DNA from: Microbotryum silenes-acaulis
Taxonomy: Eukaryota; Basidiomycota; Microbotryomycetes; Microbotryales; Microbotryaceae
Reading direction: 5' to 3'
DNA: 64,000 bases
Assembly (NCBI GenBank): GCA_003665825.1
Contig: QPFY01000009.1
Coordinates: 868,001-932,000 of the forward strand
Shown here in pieces: positions 43,769 to 56,122 of the stretch. The position numbers were made by a program, and so were the translations under genes. Position 1 is the stretch's first letter, and every line of letters begins with the position of its first letter. Below the pieces are notes generated by a model. It did not search any database. It was not told the DNA's origin and was given only the letters and a program-made list of their open reading frames with translations.

Positions 43769-46666
43769 CTAAGGAGTGAATGACACGCCGCTAGGCTCAA
43801 TCCCAAGTACCATAATAGGAACAATAATCAGATGAAGGACGGGACAACCCATATGACCATATACGAATGACAGGCCGTCGTCATCGTCACTGTCGATAGC
43901 CTCAACAGCTTCCTCGCGTCGATGATCGATCGGGTCCTCTTCAACTTCAGCGTCTTCGGCCAACGGGCCGACAGCCGGTAAAGGAGGAGGAGCAACGTCG
44001 TCATCGTCCATATGTTGGAAACGAATAAGAGGAGCGGGAGCTGGCCGAAAAGCCGGACCAAGCTCGGGTACGAGCGCAGGCCGTAAAGCCGGACCTTCTG
44101 CCTCGGGAAAGAGCGCAGGCCGCAAAGCCGGAACTTCTGCCTCGGGTACGAGCGCAGGCCGTAAAGCCAAACCTGCCTCAGGTAGGGGAGCAGGCCGTAA
44201 AGCCGGAATCTGCTCCAAGCCAGGAAACGGCAGTTGGTGTACTAACTCGTGTTCCTGTAGAGGTTCAACTTCGTAGATGCGAGGCTCGACAGTCGAGTCC
44301 GCGATCGAAGGAGCCTTGTCGGAGAAGGTGACATCGGAAGAGACGACGATCTTGAAAGACCGACCGTGTTCGACGCGAACCTTGTAGTTGTACTCCCCCG
44401 AATAGCCGAGGAAAGTACCCTTGACAGTATGGTCATCGAGCTTCTTACGAATCGCCTTGGGGACGAGAACGTAGGCAGTAGATCCGAACGCGCGAAGATG
44501 CGAAACGTCGGGTTGCTTGCCGAAGAAGACCTCGAACGCAGTCTTGCCCTTGAGATGCGGGTGAGGACCGCGGTTGGAAACGAAAACAGCCGCTTCCAAT
44601 GCGTAGAACCAATACTTCTTGGGAAGTCCGGAGTCCTTGAGCATGGCACGGACAAGCGCGAAGAGAGAGCCGTTCGCGCGCTCCGCTTGACCATTCTGCT
44701 GCGGCGTGTAGCGTGCAGCCAGTTCATGGGTGATGCCAAGTGCCTTGAATTCGCCGCCAAGGAGTTGGTTGACGAACTCGCCTCCATTGTCAGAACGAAC
44801 AAACTTGATCTTCTGACCGGACTGCCTCTCGACCTGCGCTTGAAAGCCGCGCCAGACCTCGAGGACTTCAGATGCCGACTTCGAACCAAGTGGAAAAGCC
44901 CACTTATAGGTTGAAAGTTGGTCAACGATAACCATGTAGATGGATCGCCCATTGGTATCGTCATCGTTGACGAATCCCAGATCGATCGAAACCCGTTGAA
45001 GAACATGTTCGGGTTTTCGACTGACATGATTGTGAGAGCCCGCGCGCGCCTTCGCGATAATGCACGGCTCACAGTCTTCAATCTTCTTGTCGAGTAAACG
45101 AATTCCAACGATAGCCTTGGATTTGACGAGTTGAAGAATTGAAGAGGGTGCCATGTGTCCGAAGTTCCGATGCCATTCCATGAGCGAAGCTCCAACGGAA
45201 GCACGGGTAGCTGCGACGAGCACAGGCGAGGGTGGAGAGACAATCTCAAAATCGAAGACGTAACTTGGTTGTTTGGCCTTCGTCTTGACAGTTTCGGCGA
45301 CGAGAGAGCCGTCAAGCCAAACCTGTTGAGTATCTCCCCCATGGCCATAAACCAATATCGCGCCTCCAGCGCGGAGCGACGACATTGAGATTAGACCATA
45401 CTTCGATCCAGGGAGGTAGTACATCTTCTTGAATTTGAGAAGGTGACCTTGCGAAGTCTTAACAGACATTCGCCCGTATCCAGTGGCTTGACCAAGCGAG
45501 TTGTCGGCCATCTGGACTTGAATCGGGGATTCTTTGAAATCCGAGAGCAGCGAGCGATCGCCAACAAAGTGGTGACCAGCTCCGGTATCCGCGATCCAAA
45601 CGAAGTCGGTATCGGGAGCTCTCGAGGAAGAACCAGCAAGGTAAAGGGAATGGGAGTTCATTGCAACCAGCGCGGGGGCTGCAGATGACTTTGAACGGTT
45701 TTCCGGGCACACTGCATCGCTAGACCAGTGTCCCTTCGCTCCACACGCATGACAGGTAGAATCGGGAGGACGGCGATTTCCTTGACCGTCGCGATTGCCT
45801 TTCTTGTGGCCTCTTTTGCGACGCGGGCCCTTTTGCGATTCGCCTTGCGCAACGAGCGCAGGAACAGGCGACTGAGCAATGGCGCGTCCGGAAGTCGTGG
45901 CAGATAGTCCATTGATTCGACTTGCCAGCGAGACTTTGAACTGGTAAGACCGTGCCTCGGAAACAATCTCCGAAGGTAGAGCCAGAGGTCGACGCAGTGA
46001 GCTTGTGAACGAGTCGTGTTGGGAGTCGAAGACGGAATCGAGCATCAGCGTCGACTGCTGAGCTGGTGGCATCCCAGAGCCACACGCCTCAAGATCTTGC
46101 AAAATTCCTTGAATGGTGATCAAGTGGTGCAGTAACTGCCCACGATCGCCAGACGAGAACTTGCGCGCATAGACCTCAGTCGTCAAGGCGGAAATCTGAG
46201 CGCTCATCGTTCCGAGGTAGAACGTGTTCAGCGAGTCGAGTATGTCGTAAGACGTGTAACAACCCCTGACCAAGCGAAGATTGGCCTCATCGAGAAACTG
46301 AATGATTTCAGCTTGAGTTCGAACCTCCTTCTTTAGCTCCTTGGCGATCTTCGCGTCCATAGCTGCGAAGTCGAGCCGCTCGAGGGGCGAGTGGAAGCCA
46401 CGCGATCGATCGTCGATTGCGGCTTGGAGAACAGCCTCCGCAGCCGGGCTCATCCGCCTCGAGGCGCAAAGATGCAAATCCTTGGACCCAAGACGACCAA
46501 TCAGACGTCGACGCCAATCCATATAGTTGGATGCCCGAAGAATTGGGACATGTAATCCACGTTCACTCGTTTCAGTGGAGTGTGTTTCGGTGTCCATTCC
46601 GATGTTGGTGGTGCGATGTGAATCGCTTTGCTGACCCGGGCCTCCTACGCTACCCGTTGGACTCAT
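43769..46666 (-). CDS. Copia Gag, protease and integrase polyprotein
   Basis: 965 aa. Gag is at about 1-300, followed by a Cys/His knuckle near 304-319 (CHACGAKGH, last Cys spaced wider than usual). The protease has the active-site DTGA near 360 (WIADTGAGHHF). Integrase has the HHCC zinc site (WHRNFGH ... CEPC) near 495-535 and a D,D-35-E core with SIDLG, SDNGGEF and ERANG (about 560-665). After the integrase is a Pro-rich stretch of imperfect ALRPALVPEAE repeats (coded near 44020-44215), then an acidic end. The ATG lies inside the predicted primer-binding site directly after the 5' LTR. Confidence 0.92.
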   Translation of the reverse strand: MSPTGSVGGPGQQSDSHRTTNIGMDTETHSTETSERGLHVPILRASNYMDWRRRLIGRLGSKDLHLCASRRMSPAAEAVLQAAIDDRSRGFHSPLERLDFAAMDAKIAKELKKEVRTQAEIIQFLDEANLRLVRGCYTSYDILDSLNTFYLGTMSAQISALTTEVYARKFSSGDRGQLLHHLITIQGILQDLEACGSGMPPAQQSTLMLDSVFDSQHDSFTSSLRRPLALPSEIVSEARSYQFKVSLASRINGLSATTSGRAIAQSPVPALVAQGESQKGPRRKRGHKKGNRDGQGNRRPPDSTCHACGAKGHWSSDAVCPENRSKSSAAPALVAMNSHSLYLAGSSSRAPDTDFVWIADTGAGHHFVGDRSLLSDFKESPIQVQMADNSLGQATGYGRMSVKTSQGHLLKFKKMYYLPGSKYGLISMSSLRAGGAILVYGHGGDTQQVWLDGSLVAETVKTKAKQPSYVFDFEIVSPPSPVLVAATRASVGASLMEWHRNFGHMAPSSILQLVKSKAIVGIRLLDKKIEDCEPCIIAKARAGSHNHVSRKPEHVLQRVSIDLGFVNDDDTNGRSIYMVIVDQLSTYKWAFPLGSKSASEVLEVWRGFQAQVERQSGQKIKFVRSDNGGEFVNQLLGGEFKALGITHELAARYTPQQNGQAERANGSLFALVRAMLKDSGLPKKYWFYALEAAVFVSNRGPHPHLKGKTAFEVFFGKQPDVSHLRAFGSTAYVLVPKAIRKKLDDHTVKGTFLGYSGEYNYKVRVEHGRSFKIVVSSDVTFSDKAPSIADSTVEPRIYEVEPLQEHELVHQLPFPGLEQIPALRPAPLPEAGLALRPALVPEAEVPALRPALFPEAEGPALRPALVPELGPAFRPAPAPLIRFQHMDDDDVAPPPLPAVGPLAEDAEVEEDPIDHRREEAVEAIDSDDDDGLSFVYGHMGCPVLHLIIVPIMVLGIEPSGVSFTP

Positions 46667-46670
46667 AACC
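46658..46670 (-). promoter_or_regulatory. Primer-binding site complementary to the tRNA-iMet anticodon region
   Basis: Directly after the 5' LTR the element strand reads GGTTATGAGTCCA. It matches the complement of the initiator-Met tRNA anticodon stem-loop (GGTTATGAGCCC) except for one base. Drosophila copia and yeast Ty5 prime from an internally cleaved initiator tRNA half at this kind of site; the match here implies the same mode. Confidence 0.75.
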
Positions 46671-47083
46671 TATCGCAGAAAAGATGCGAGCGCGGAAGTA
46701 AAGCCTTCCGATAGGTGAGGGTGCACGACGCCGAGAAGTCAGGACCACAATGTAGAGCGAGTGATAATACGTATTCCAGTAACTAACCTTCCGATAGGTG
46801 AGGGTGCACGACGCCGAGAAGTCAGGACCACAATGTAGAGCGAGTGATAATACGTATTCCAGTAACTAACCTTCCGATAGGTGAGGGTGCACGACGCCGA
46901 GAAGTCAGGACCACAATGTAGAGCGAGTGATGAGAAAGCTACCAAGAGTAAACAGCCGCGCGGGAAGAAAGCCCCGCGCGCTCCCTAACTTAAACAGATC
47001 AAACTCCAATACCAAAGTGACTAATGACTAAACGCACGCGCATCCGCGCAGATACCACAGGCACAGACACATATCAAATGACA
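46671..47083 (-). repeat. 5' LTR of copia element (three internal repeats)
   Basis: 413 bp, 83 bp longer than the other LTR because it has three instead of two copies of the CCTTCCGATAGGTG repeat; otherwise nearly identical. Confidence 0.92.
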
Positions 47084-47088
47084 ATACT
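47084..47088. repeat. Target-site duplication of the copia element, right
   Basis: ATACT, matching 41402-41406. Confidence 0.9.
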
Positions 47089-47523
47089 CAGGGTCATGCC
47101 TCTTCGCCGACGTGTCTATTCTGCGGCAACGATGCAGCGGTCATCGAGACGGTGTCGCACTACTTTTTCGAGTGCGCGTACTCGACCAGCTTCTGGGGCG
47201 GGGTGCTTCGCATTCTGTTCGACAAGCTCGGCATCGAGGATACCGACGTCGATCCGTCGACGTTCACTCCGGAGCAGCTGACTATGGGGCTCCCCCTTTT
47301 GCGGGGTCGTGGGAGAACGACCTCGAAATGGATGTGGGCTCGGCTGGCTTGCGCGATCGGCTTCCAGCGGCTGCACCTGCTCCGCTGGCGCGTTCATCAG
47401 CGGTTCGAGCTGGACAAGGTCGTGGCCCCTCCCTCGCTGCCCAGTGCACTCAGAGCGTTCGAGCGAGATTTTCTCTCTCGAGCGGGCTTTGTGCCTGGGG
47501 CTCGAGATTGGGAGGTATGGTGA
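47089..47523 (+). pseudogene. Second LINE ORF2 fragment, right part
   Basis: The LINE frame continues here exactly in phase with the left part once the copia element and one ATACT are disregarded. It encodes the Cys/His C-terminal domain (C-X2-C, then H and C in SHYFFEC) and ends at a TGA at 47521-47523. The domain therefore looks intact except for the insertion. Confidence 0.85.
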
Positions 47524-48776
<1,253 letters not shown>

Positions 48777-48786
48777 AAAAAAAAAA

Positions 48787-48925
48787 GAACAAAACCGTTC
48801 ATTCAGCTGGGTTCCCTCATCCTCATCCTCACCCTTCGCTGCGCCTTAGACCGCTCGGCCATATCTCCCGTCGACTGTGTACACCACCTCGGGTTGCTCG
48901 TACGCATCCTCATCTTTTTTGTAGG
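48787..48925 (-). repeat. Diverged terminal satellite unit
   Basis: Continues the unit broken at 40937 for about 85 bp with near-identity through the tRNA-half head, then diverges. Unlike the main array, its tRNA half reads AAGGCGC and thus keeps the bases of the real tRNA gene. The downstream part retains TGTGTACA and GTTGCTCGTACG blocks only. Confidence 0.8.
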
Positions 48926-49300
48926 TTTAAAAAACTGAGGTGGAGGTTTTGAGGGGCCTCCACCGCGTCTTGTTGTGACCGAGCATAGACTTGGGACTTC
49001 GCGGGTCGGGGTAGCTGCGCAGTCGCCCTCCTGTCTTTGTCTCGACCGAGTTGGGAAGTGGCGGCGGGGTGGGCCTCTTGTCGTTAGTACGCTAGTTGTT
49101 TTCCTTTCTCTGTCTGTCTCTCCTTCTCTCTCTCATTCGTCTCCTGGGGGGGGGGAGCAACCGCTTGGCTGGGGCACTTGAACCCGAAGTATCGGCTTGG
49201 TGGACTTGGCCCGTTTCTCGCATCTTGCGCGCGGTTTGTGTTATCATCGTCGACTTCTATCTAGTTCTTCCGTAGGCCAATCAGGGGGAACAGAAAATGG
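48926..49300 (+). mobile_element. Probable LINE 3'-end remnant
   Basis: The part at 49130-49270 aligns with the tail of the first LINE (39745-39900): CTCATTCGTCTC, a G-run, GGAGCAACCG, ACTTGAAC.CG, GTATCGG, TTGGT, and a final TTCCGTAGG. There is no coding part. It looks like an old truncated insertion of the same superfamily at the array edge. Confidence 0.5.
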
Positions 49301-49925
49301 GGGCAATATAATGAACGGTTTCTACAACAAAAAAATCACTTGATCGTTGGCGCGAAAAGCAGCCTCAGCCTCGAATTGCCCAGGAGGGAGGAGGAGGCCG
49401 GGGTGGTGAAGCAGCCCAGCCGTACGCACTGCAGCGGACGACTCGCCCCAGTCTGACGGCGAAGACTACTCGGTCCGACCAGACGCGCACCGTAGTACGT
49501 GCTATAGGAGGACAGACGTGACGAACTTTGATCGTCTGCGCGATTGGGCTTTTCGTATCGGCGATTTGGGCGTGTCGGCGTCCGGAGAAGTAGGCGTGCT
49601 TCACTCCGCCTTCCAGAGGCCGGGATTGGGTCCGTGCGCGCGGGGCCCATTCATTCTGAAGCGCAAGTCAGCGAGCGGGTGCGGCTCTTCCTCATCGCGC
49701 GTTCGATCGCGCAGTGTCCTTACACGACCCAGCGACCAAGGGGCGACTTTGCCACGCCCACGCCCACGCCCAAGAGGAAGACCCCGAAAGAAGTATTGAT
49801 TTGCTTGCTTTCTCGCCCCCACCACCCATTGGGCAATCCACGACTTTCACCTCGAGCTCCCTGCCCGTCGCGTGTCTGTCGCGAGGAGGTTGCCAGGAAC
49901 AACAAGAGGTTGGACATAGGTCATC
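49301..49925. other. Region upstream of TAF2
   Basis: Near 49311 a 12-base match to the satellite (AATGAACGGTTT) appears in the opposite orientation. The rest is GC-rich with repeated CGCCCA near 49755-49770 and probably includes the TAF2 promoter and 5' UTR. No TATA box is evident. Frames here lack family resemblance. Confidence 0.45.
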
Positions 49926-52900
49926 ATGGGCAAAGGCTTTACGTTGCTCAGTCAAAAAGTGTCCGTCAATGTCGCGCTTAACGGCAAGATTCATGTGAGT
50001 GCTCTGTACCTGACTTGGTGGTCCACCTCCCGACGAGCGGCCGAGCTCTCGAGTCAGCAGGACTGATGCCCCCCCCCCCGCCCCCCCTTCATTCGGCACA
50101 CACTCTCCCCTTCTCAACAGGGCAATACTGAACTCACGATCGCCCCTACGACCGCGGATCTGCGTACGGTATGGCTCCACGCTCGGTCCATGAACGTGCT
50201 CGCGACGGCGCTGCGTCTCCCGACCACGACCGTCCCTCTCGCCTTCTCCTACATCCCCCCTCTCGCCCCGACTCTGACCGAGCCTCACAACGTCCACACC
50301 TACCCCGAACTGAAACGAGCCGTATGGCGATCGACGAACGAAGGCGAGGAAGGGGAGGTCGGTATTGCGATCCCTCAGGGTTCGGTCGTCAAGCTTCATC
50401 CTGCGAGTCACCATGGCGAAGTGATTCAGGCCAAGAAGCAGGACGAGTGGGAACCGGTCGTATTGGTCATTGAATACGAGGTCGCATCACCTGGGGCGGG
50501 GATCGTGGTCGTCGCTCCGGATGAGACGAATCCCTCGGTGAGCAGGGACGACTGTCTCGCTGATTGAGCTGGACCAGCTAACCGTGGTGCTCTCCGCCTT
50601 CTTCGCCAGCGCTTCCCCCACGTCTTTACGTCGACGCTTTCCGAAATTTCGGCACGGCATTGGATCCCTTGTTCGGACCACGCCAAGGATCGATGCACCT
50701 GGGATCTCGAATTCATCGTCCCGCGCGTGCTCTACTCGGCTGCGGCTTCGACGCTCTCCCGACCGACCGACGTCGACGGCCAGGACGGGCCAGAATCGAT
50801 CGACCTCGACGACGAGGAAGAAGTCGAATGGCCCGTCTCGGTCGTCGCTTCGGGTGAACTGGTCGAACAGGTTGTCCATCCCGAACGGAGTGATCGCGTC
50901 ATTTGGCACTATGCTCAAGTCACACCTGTCAGCGTGCAGCAGATCGCCTGGGCCGTCGGACCCTTCGTTGTCACCGAAATTGCTCCGACGCCCAAGGAGA
51001 CCGTCGCGAATGCCGCTGCGGCAGAAGGGGAAGATGATGAGGGTGCAGAGGAAGAGGAGGACCCTCTGGCCTCGCATGATGGGGCCAAGCTGCATGCGCT
51101 GTGTTTGCCAGGTCGGGAGGCCGAGATGGCGAACTGTGTCGGAATCGTCCGGCGCGCGATGGACTTTTACACGTCCAAGTTTGGGTCTTATCCTTTCACC
51201 AACTACACCGTCGCGTTCGTCGATGCGCTGAGTTCGGGTTCGCCGACGTTCCACTCGGCCGGGTTGACGATCCTCAGTTCGGACATGTTGCACCCGGCGA
51301 GCATCATCGATCAGGCGTTCGAAACGCGGCACACGTTGGCGCATGCTCTTGCCGTCCAGTGGTCGGGGATCAACTTGATCGCTCGGACCGCCTCGGACGT
51401 CTGGCTCGTCATCGGGATCGCGCAACACATCACGTCCCTGTTCCTGCGCGAGGTGTGGGGCAACAACGAGTATCGGTTCCGGTTGAAAAAGGACATGATC
51501 CGCTGCGTCGCACAGGACGTCCAACGGGAGCCACTCTCGGTCCCCGCCCGCTTGGCTCAACCCGAACCGGCTCAGTTGCAGTTCATCGCACTCAAAGCTC
51601 CGCTCGTGCTGTACATCTTTGACAAGTTCCTGCGCAACGCCGGCACGTCGCTCGGCTTGGACAAGGTCTTGCCCAAGATCTTTCTCGATGCCATCACGGG
51701 CGATACGAGCACGACCTCGACGGGCAACTACAATGCCCTGTCGACGACGACCTTCCAACGCATGTGTCGGAAAGCATGCGGCGGTTCAGCTGATGCGATC
51801 CGGAACTTTTTCGATCAATGGGTCTATGCTTCGGGGTGTCCGACGTTCGTCGTTTCGGCCGTGTTCAATCGTAAACGCATGGCGATCGAATTGAGCATCA
51901 AGCAAGAGTGTCTGGCGCACCTCTGGGCCCAGTCCGCGCCCTGGGAAGAGACGGGCCATCTTCGACCTGTCGCTTGTTTCGAAGGACAGATGACGATCCG
52001 GATCCACGAAGCCGATGGGACACCTTATGAGCATGTGCTTTCGATCAGCGAATCGTTCAAGAGGCACGAGGTGCCGTTCAATACAAAGTACAAGCGTATT
52101 CGACGTAATACGAAGCGGTACCAGGCTCGGCAGGCAGCTGCGCAAGCAGCTGCTGCGGGCGATCTCGAAGCGGCTGAGGACGTGGCTTTGATCGATGTGG
52201 GGTTCGGCTCAACGTTGTGGGAGGAAGAGGTGGAACGAGAGAGGTGGCAAGTTGCTGATTGGACGGAAGAGGACGACGTATTGATGAGTCAGGCGACGTA
52301 CGAATGGATCCGCATTGACGCCGAGATGGACTGGATCGCGCGCATCCAATTTGAACAACCCGACTTCATGTGGATCTCGCAACTCCAACGAGATCGGGAC
52401 GTCGTTGCTCAACTTGAGGCGATCCATGCACTGTCCCATATGTGCGCTTCCGTCCATCGGAATCCGGAAAAACCGGCAATTCACGATACGGTGGTTTCAA
52501 GCAATTTGTGCAAGACCGTCCTCGTGGGGAATTACTTCATTCGCATCCGGATGGAAGCGGCGCTGGCGTTGGTCTCGTGTGCGACGAACCGGGCCGACTA
52601 CTTGGGTCTGTTTCACCTGTTCAAGTTGTTCCAATCGTGGTTTTGCTTTGAGCCTGCGGCAGAGACGAAGGATCCGTTCGCGTTTCGTTGTATCCCCAAG
52701 ACGAACGATTTCTCAGACATGTCCCTCTACTTCCTCAAGAAGGCGCTGATTCAGGCCATCTCGATGGCCAGGGACGAACAGGGGCAAACACCCGCAGTGG
52801 TGCATCAGTTCCTTATTGATCTGTTGGCCTACAACGATAACCTTGGTAATCGGCTCTCGGACGCCTTCTACATCGTTTCCATCATCAACGCATTGGGGTA

Positions 52901-55875
52901 CTCGTTCGCTGGAACACCCCCCAAACGCGACCTAGGGATATTTGGTGCCGACGAAGGCACGTTCGGTGACGAAGCGTCGAGTCTCGAGGCGCTCGAACCA
53001 GCACTGGCAGCGGTCGAGCGGTACCTCAGTACGGATCGGTTGGTCCCCTCGTTCCAGAATGCGATCACGGTCGCGGGTATCGAGTTCAAGTTGAGGTTGA
53101 TGATGGCGTCGCTGTTGCCCGAGGATCGCATGTCTTTCTTCATTTATACACGGTGCGTCCTTGGGCTCTTTGCTTCAGGACCGGAGGTGCTGTTGTTTTA
53201 ACGGTGTGATCTCGTTTGTTGCAGAGATGGGAACTACCCGCCGGTCCGAATCGCGGCTTTCGAGGCATTGCTCTTGCTCAACCCTTTCCAAGACATGCAA
53301 GAATCGATCCCGCTTGTGCAATACCTCTTTGCCGTCTTGCGCGACGACTCGTCCCGCCTCGTTCAACGACGTCTCGCCCAAGCCCTCGTCGAGATCCTCC
53401 CCTTCCTCGCCGTCACCAAAGATCTCGGGGCTGCGCCCGAGACGGGACTGGAAGAGTTCGGCGCGGGTTCGACAAAGAAGGGTGACTCGATCCAAAGTAT
53501 GCTCAAAGCTCTACGCAAGAAACCCGGTCGTTCGAACAACTTCCGGCAATGCTTGTTGCAGACGTTGACGCATCCCGATATCGATCCCGAAGTGAGGGAT
53601 TGTATGCTCAAGCTCGCCGAAGTGACGATCCGACCCGAGGGGGAACCGTTGCCCAAGATCACGTTCAGGATGCCCGTCGTTGCCGAGTCACCTGTGGCGA
53701 CGCCTGTATCGGCCTCGACGCCTCGACTCAAGCTTACGAATACGCAGGCTGCTTCGTTACCCAGGATCAAGTTGGGCAGCTCGACGGCCGCAACGCCCGC
53801 GGCCGAGAACCCGGCTCCTTTGGAGATCCCCGTCCCTGTTCCAGCGACGGTCAAGCCGAAAAAGACCAAAGTCAAGGCACCGCCCAAGCTCGAGCATGCT
53901 CAGGCCTCCGGGATGTCGCACAGCGATCTCACGGCGTGCAAGAGCATGATCAAGAAGTTGCTCAAGGACAAGCACGTCACGTTGTTTCAACACCCGGTAG
54001 ATCCCGTCAAATCTGGTGCTCCGGGGTATTGGGATATCGTTCATCATCCCATGGACGTATCAACCCTCAGTGCCAAGCTCAACAATGGGGATTATGCCGA
54101 TCGGTACGCCTTCCGAGCGGACTTCAAACTCATCATCTCGAATGCGATCTTGTATAACGTCCAGGGTGTCGTCGTCGATTTGGCGAGGAAGCTCGATGCG
54201 TTTTTCGATAAGCAATGGGATCGGATCGAGGCGACGCTCAAGATGATGGAAGCGCCGACTCCGGCGGTTCCTGCGGCTCAAATGGCCGAACTCTTTGCTT
54301 CGGCATCGACGACGACGACCACTTCGAAGAAGAAAGCGTCGGAGATGAAACCGCCTGTGTTGAAATTGGCGACGAACCCGCTGCCTCCACCTCCTCCACC
54401 ACCACCACCTGCCGAGTTGCCCGCTGACGAATTCGCACCGACACCTACTGTTCCTTTATCGACGGGCTTGTCGTTCAAGATCAAGCCTCGGGCGCCTGCT
54501 CCTGCTCCGACTGCCGTGGCTACCCCTCCTGTACGAGCGCCTCCTCCTCCTCCTTCTGCGCCGGCGGCGCAGAAGCAAAATCGTGGAGCGGCTTCACCTG
54601 CCCTACCGACTCCCTCGCTCGGGTTCAAGATCAAGTTTGGTGGAGCTGCTACGACACCGACGGCACCAAATGGGGCCGCTGCACCTCTCACGGCTGCCCC
54701 TGGTGGACCGACAGTTTCACCCGTGACTACTCCCAAACCACCTAAAGCTCCTAAACCGCTCAAGGCACCGAAGATGTCACGTACGACAACGGACGATGCG
54801 ACCTATGGAGCGGGAGGGTCGACTTCGAAGCAGTCTTCACGAAGTGTAGGGAGTAATGGGGATGCCGCCGCAGGTGTGGAGGACGTTCCCCGCCCTATTA
54901 AGGAGAAGAAGAAGCGTAAAGAAGTCAACTACGCCGATCCACCCGACGACGTCGTCGAACCTCCCTCCGCACGAGGTCCCGTAGCAGTGACCGAAGCCTA
55001 CCCACCCGCCCCTCTTCGACCTTCCGTCTTGGATGAACCCAAGTTGCCGCCCCCTTCGACTTGGATCAATCCCAATGATCGGGTCGATCCGAAGAAGGTT
55101 AGGCAGGTGATGGCGAAGATCAAGGGTATGAGGGAGGCGTTTTGGTTCCTCAAACCGGTGGATCCGGTCGCTTTGCCTGTGTAAGTCAACGTGAAACGGG
55201 CGGGGGGGTTGGGGGGGAGCCAGCTGCGAGTGCTAAATGTAGTTTGACTCTCTCGTGGACAGTTACTATCAAGAGATCAGCGAGCCGATGGATCTGCAGA
55301 CGATGGAGGCCAAACTCGACCACGGCAGCTACGCGACGTACGGCGACGTGTTCGCCGACTTTGACCGCATCGTCGCAAACTGCCGACAATTCAACCCACC
55401 CAACACCGAACCCGTATGGCACGTGCTGATGATCCAACGCGCGTGGAGCGCCGAATGGGAGAAGGCGAGTCGCATGTCGTACCATGAACGAAGGTCGATC
55501 CTCGCGTTGTTGAACAAGATCCTCAAGGAAGGGGCTTCGTGGCCTTTCCGCGAATCAGTGGACACCATCATCGATCAAATCCCGACCTATTACAGCATCA
55601 TCACACCTGGTACTCAACGTGATCTAGGCACGATCAAAGCCAAGGTCGAAAAGGATCGTTACGCCTCGATCGACGAGGTCGACGCGGACGTCGAGTTGAT
55701 GCTGTACAATTGCTTCAAGTTCAATGCCAGTCCCGAGCATCAGGTGCACCAGAGTGGGTTGGAATTGCAAAAGATGTGGAGAGGAGGGTTGGCCAAGGCC
55801 AAGGCGGAAATGAATAAAAAGAGGACGGGGGACAAGGGTTCGGCGGGGGGTCCGACGAAGAAACAGAAGATTTGA
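49926..55875 (+). CDS. TAF2: TFIID subunit TAF2 with three C-terminal bromodomains
   Basis: Modelled as join(49926..49994, 50121..50537, 50610..53152, 53225..55180, 55263..55875), 5598 nt, 1865 aa; all introns GT-AG and in phase. The N-terminus (GFTLLSQKVSVNVALNG...GNTELTI) and the M1-aminopeptidase-like fold (about 1-520) are typical of TAF2. The zinc site is degenerate: HALAVQW near residue 407 replaces HEXXH, as expected for a non-enzymatic scaffold. HEAT-like helices follow to about 1190. Bromodomain 1 lies at about 1240-1345 (HHPMDVSTL, acetyl-lysine Asn in ILYN). A Pro/Ala-rich linker follows. Bromodomain 2 lies at about 1630-1728 (EPMDLQTM, FN) and bromodomain 3 at about 1737-1838 (FN kept, PMDL replaced). 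The end is basic. TAF2 binds core-promoter DNA within TFIID. Yeast and animal TAF2, as I know them, lack bromodomains. Confidence 0.92.
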
Positions 55876-56122
55876 GTGGGAAAGAGCAGTGTTTTTCGTG
55901 CTTGTATGTGAATACGAAAGGAAGTGGTGTGTTCAGCGAGATGCGAGGCTTGGAGCGAGGCCGGAATTTTTTGCTAAACGGAGCGATTTGGTTGGCCGAA
56001 AATGGGCCGAGCGCGATCGACTGGTCTGCGCGGGCGAAGGGTGGCTCCGTTTCACCCGGACACACCGACGGGTCCAGCTCTCACCGCACCCGTCTCCCCT
56101 CATCTCCAAGTCCGAGGCCATC

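Larger units (their letters stand above)
41407..47083 (-). mobile_element. Complete Ty1/copia LTR retrotransposon
   Basis: 5677 bp, oriented on the minus strand, flanked by ATACT duplications. The 5' LTR is 46671-47083 and the 3' LTR is 41407-41736. In element orientation the LTRs start TGTCATTTG and end GCGATA, so the usual terminal CA is not kept. Order gag, protease, integrase, reverse transcriptase and RNase H defines the copia type. The LTRs differ mainly by one internal 83-bp repeat and a single A/G near the end, suggesting recent insertion. The element splits the second LINE. Confidence 0.95.

Noticed and set aside
41407..47083. RIP-type mutation of the transposable elements
   Set aside because: Both main elements have long intact ORFs and near-identical repeats, so no repeat-induced decay is apparent by eye.
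49692..50414. 240-aa minus-strand frame at the TAF2 start
   Set aside because: It covers TAF2 exons 1-2 in antisense and is rich in R/G, typical of a GC shadow frame.
50487..51758. 423-aa frame antisense to TAF2
   Set aside because: Shadow of the GC-rich TAF2 coding strand; TAF2 on the plus strand has clear homology.
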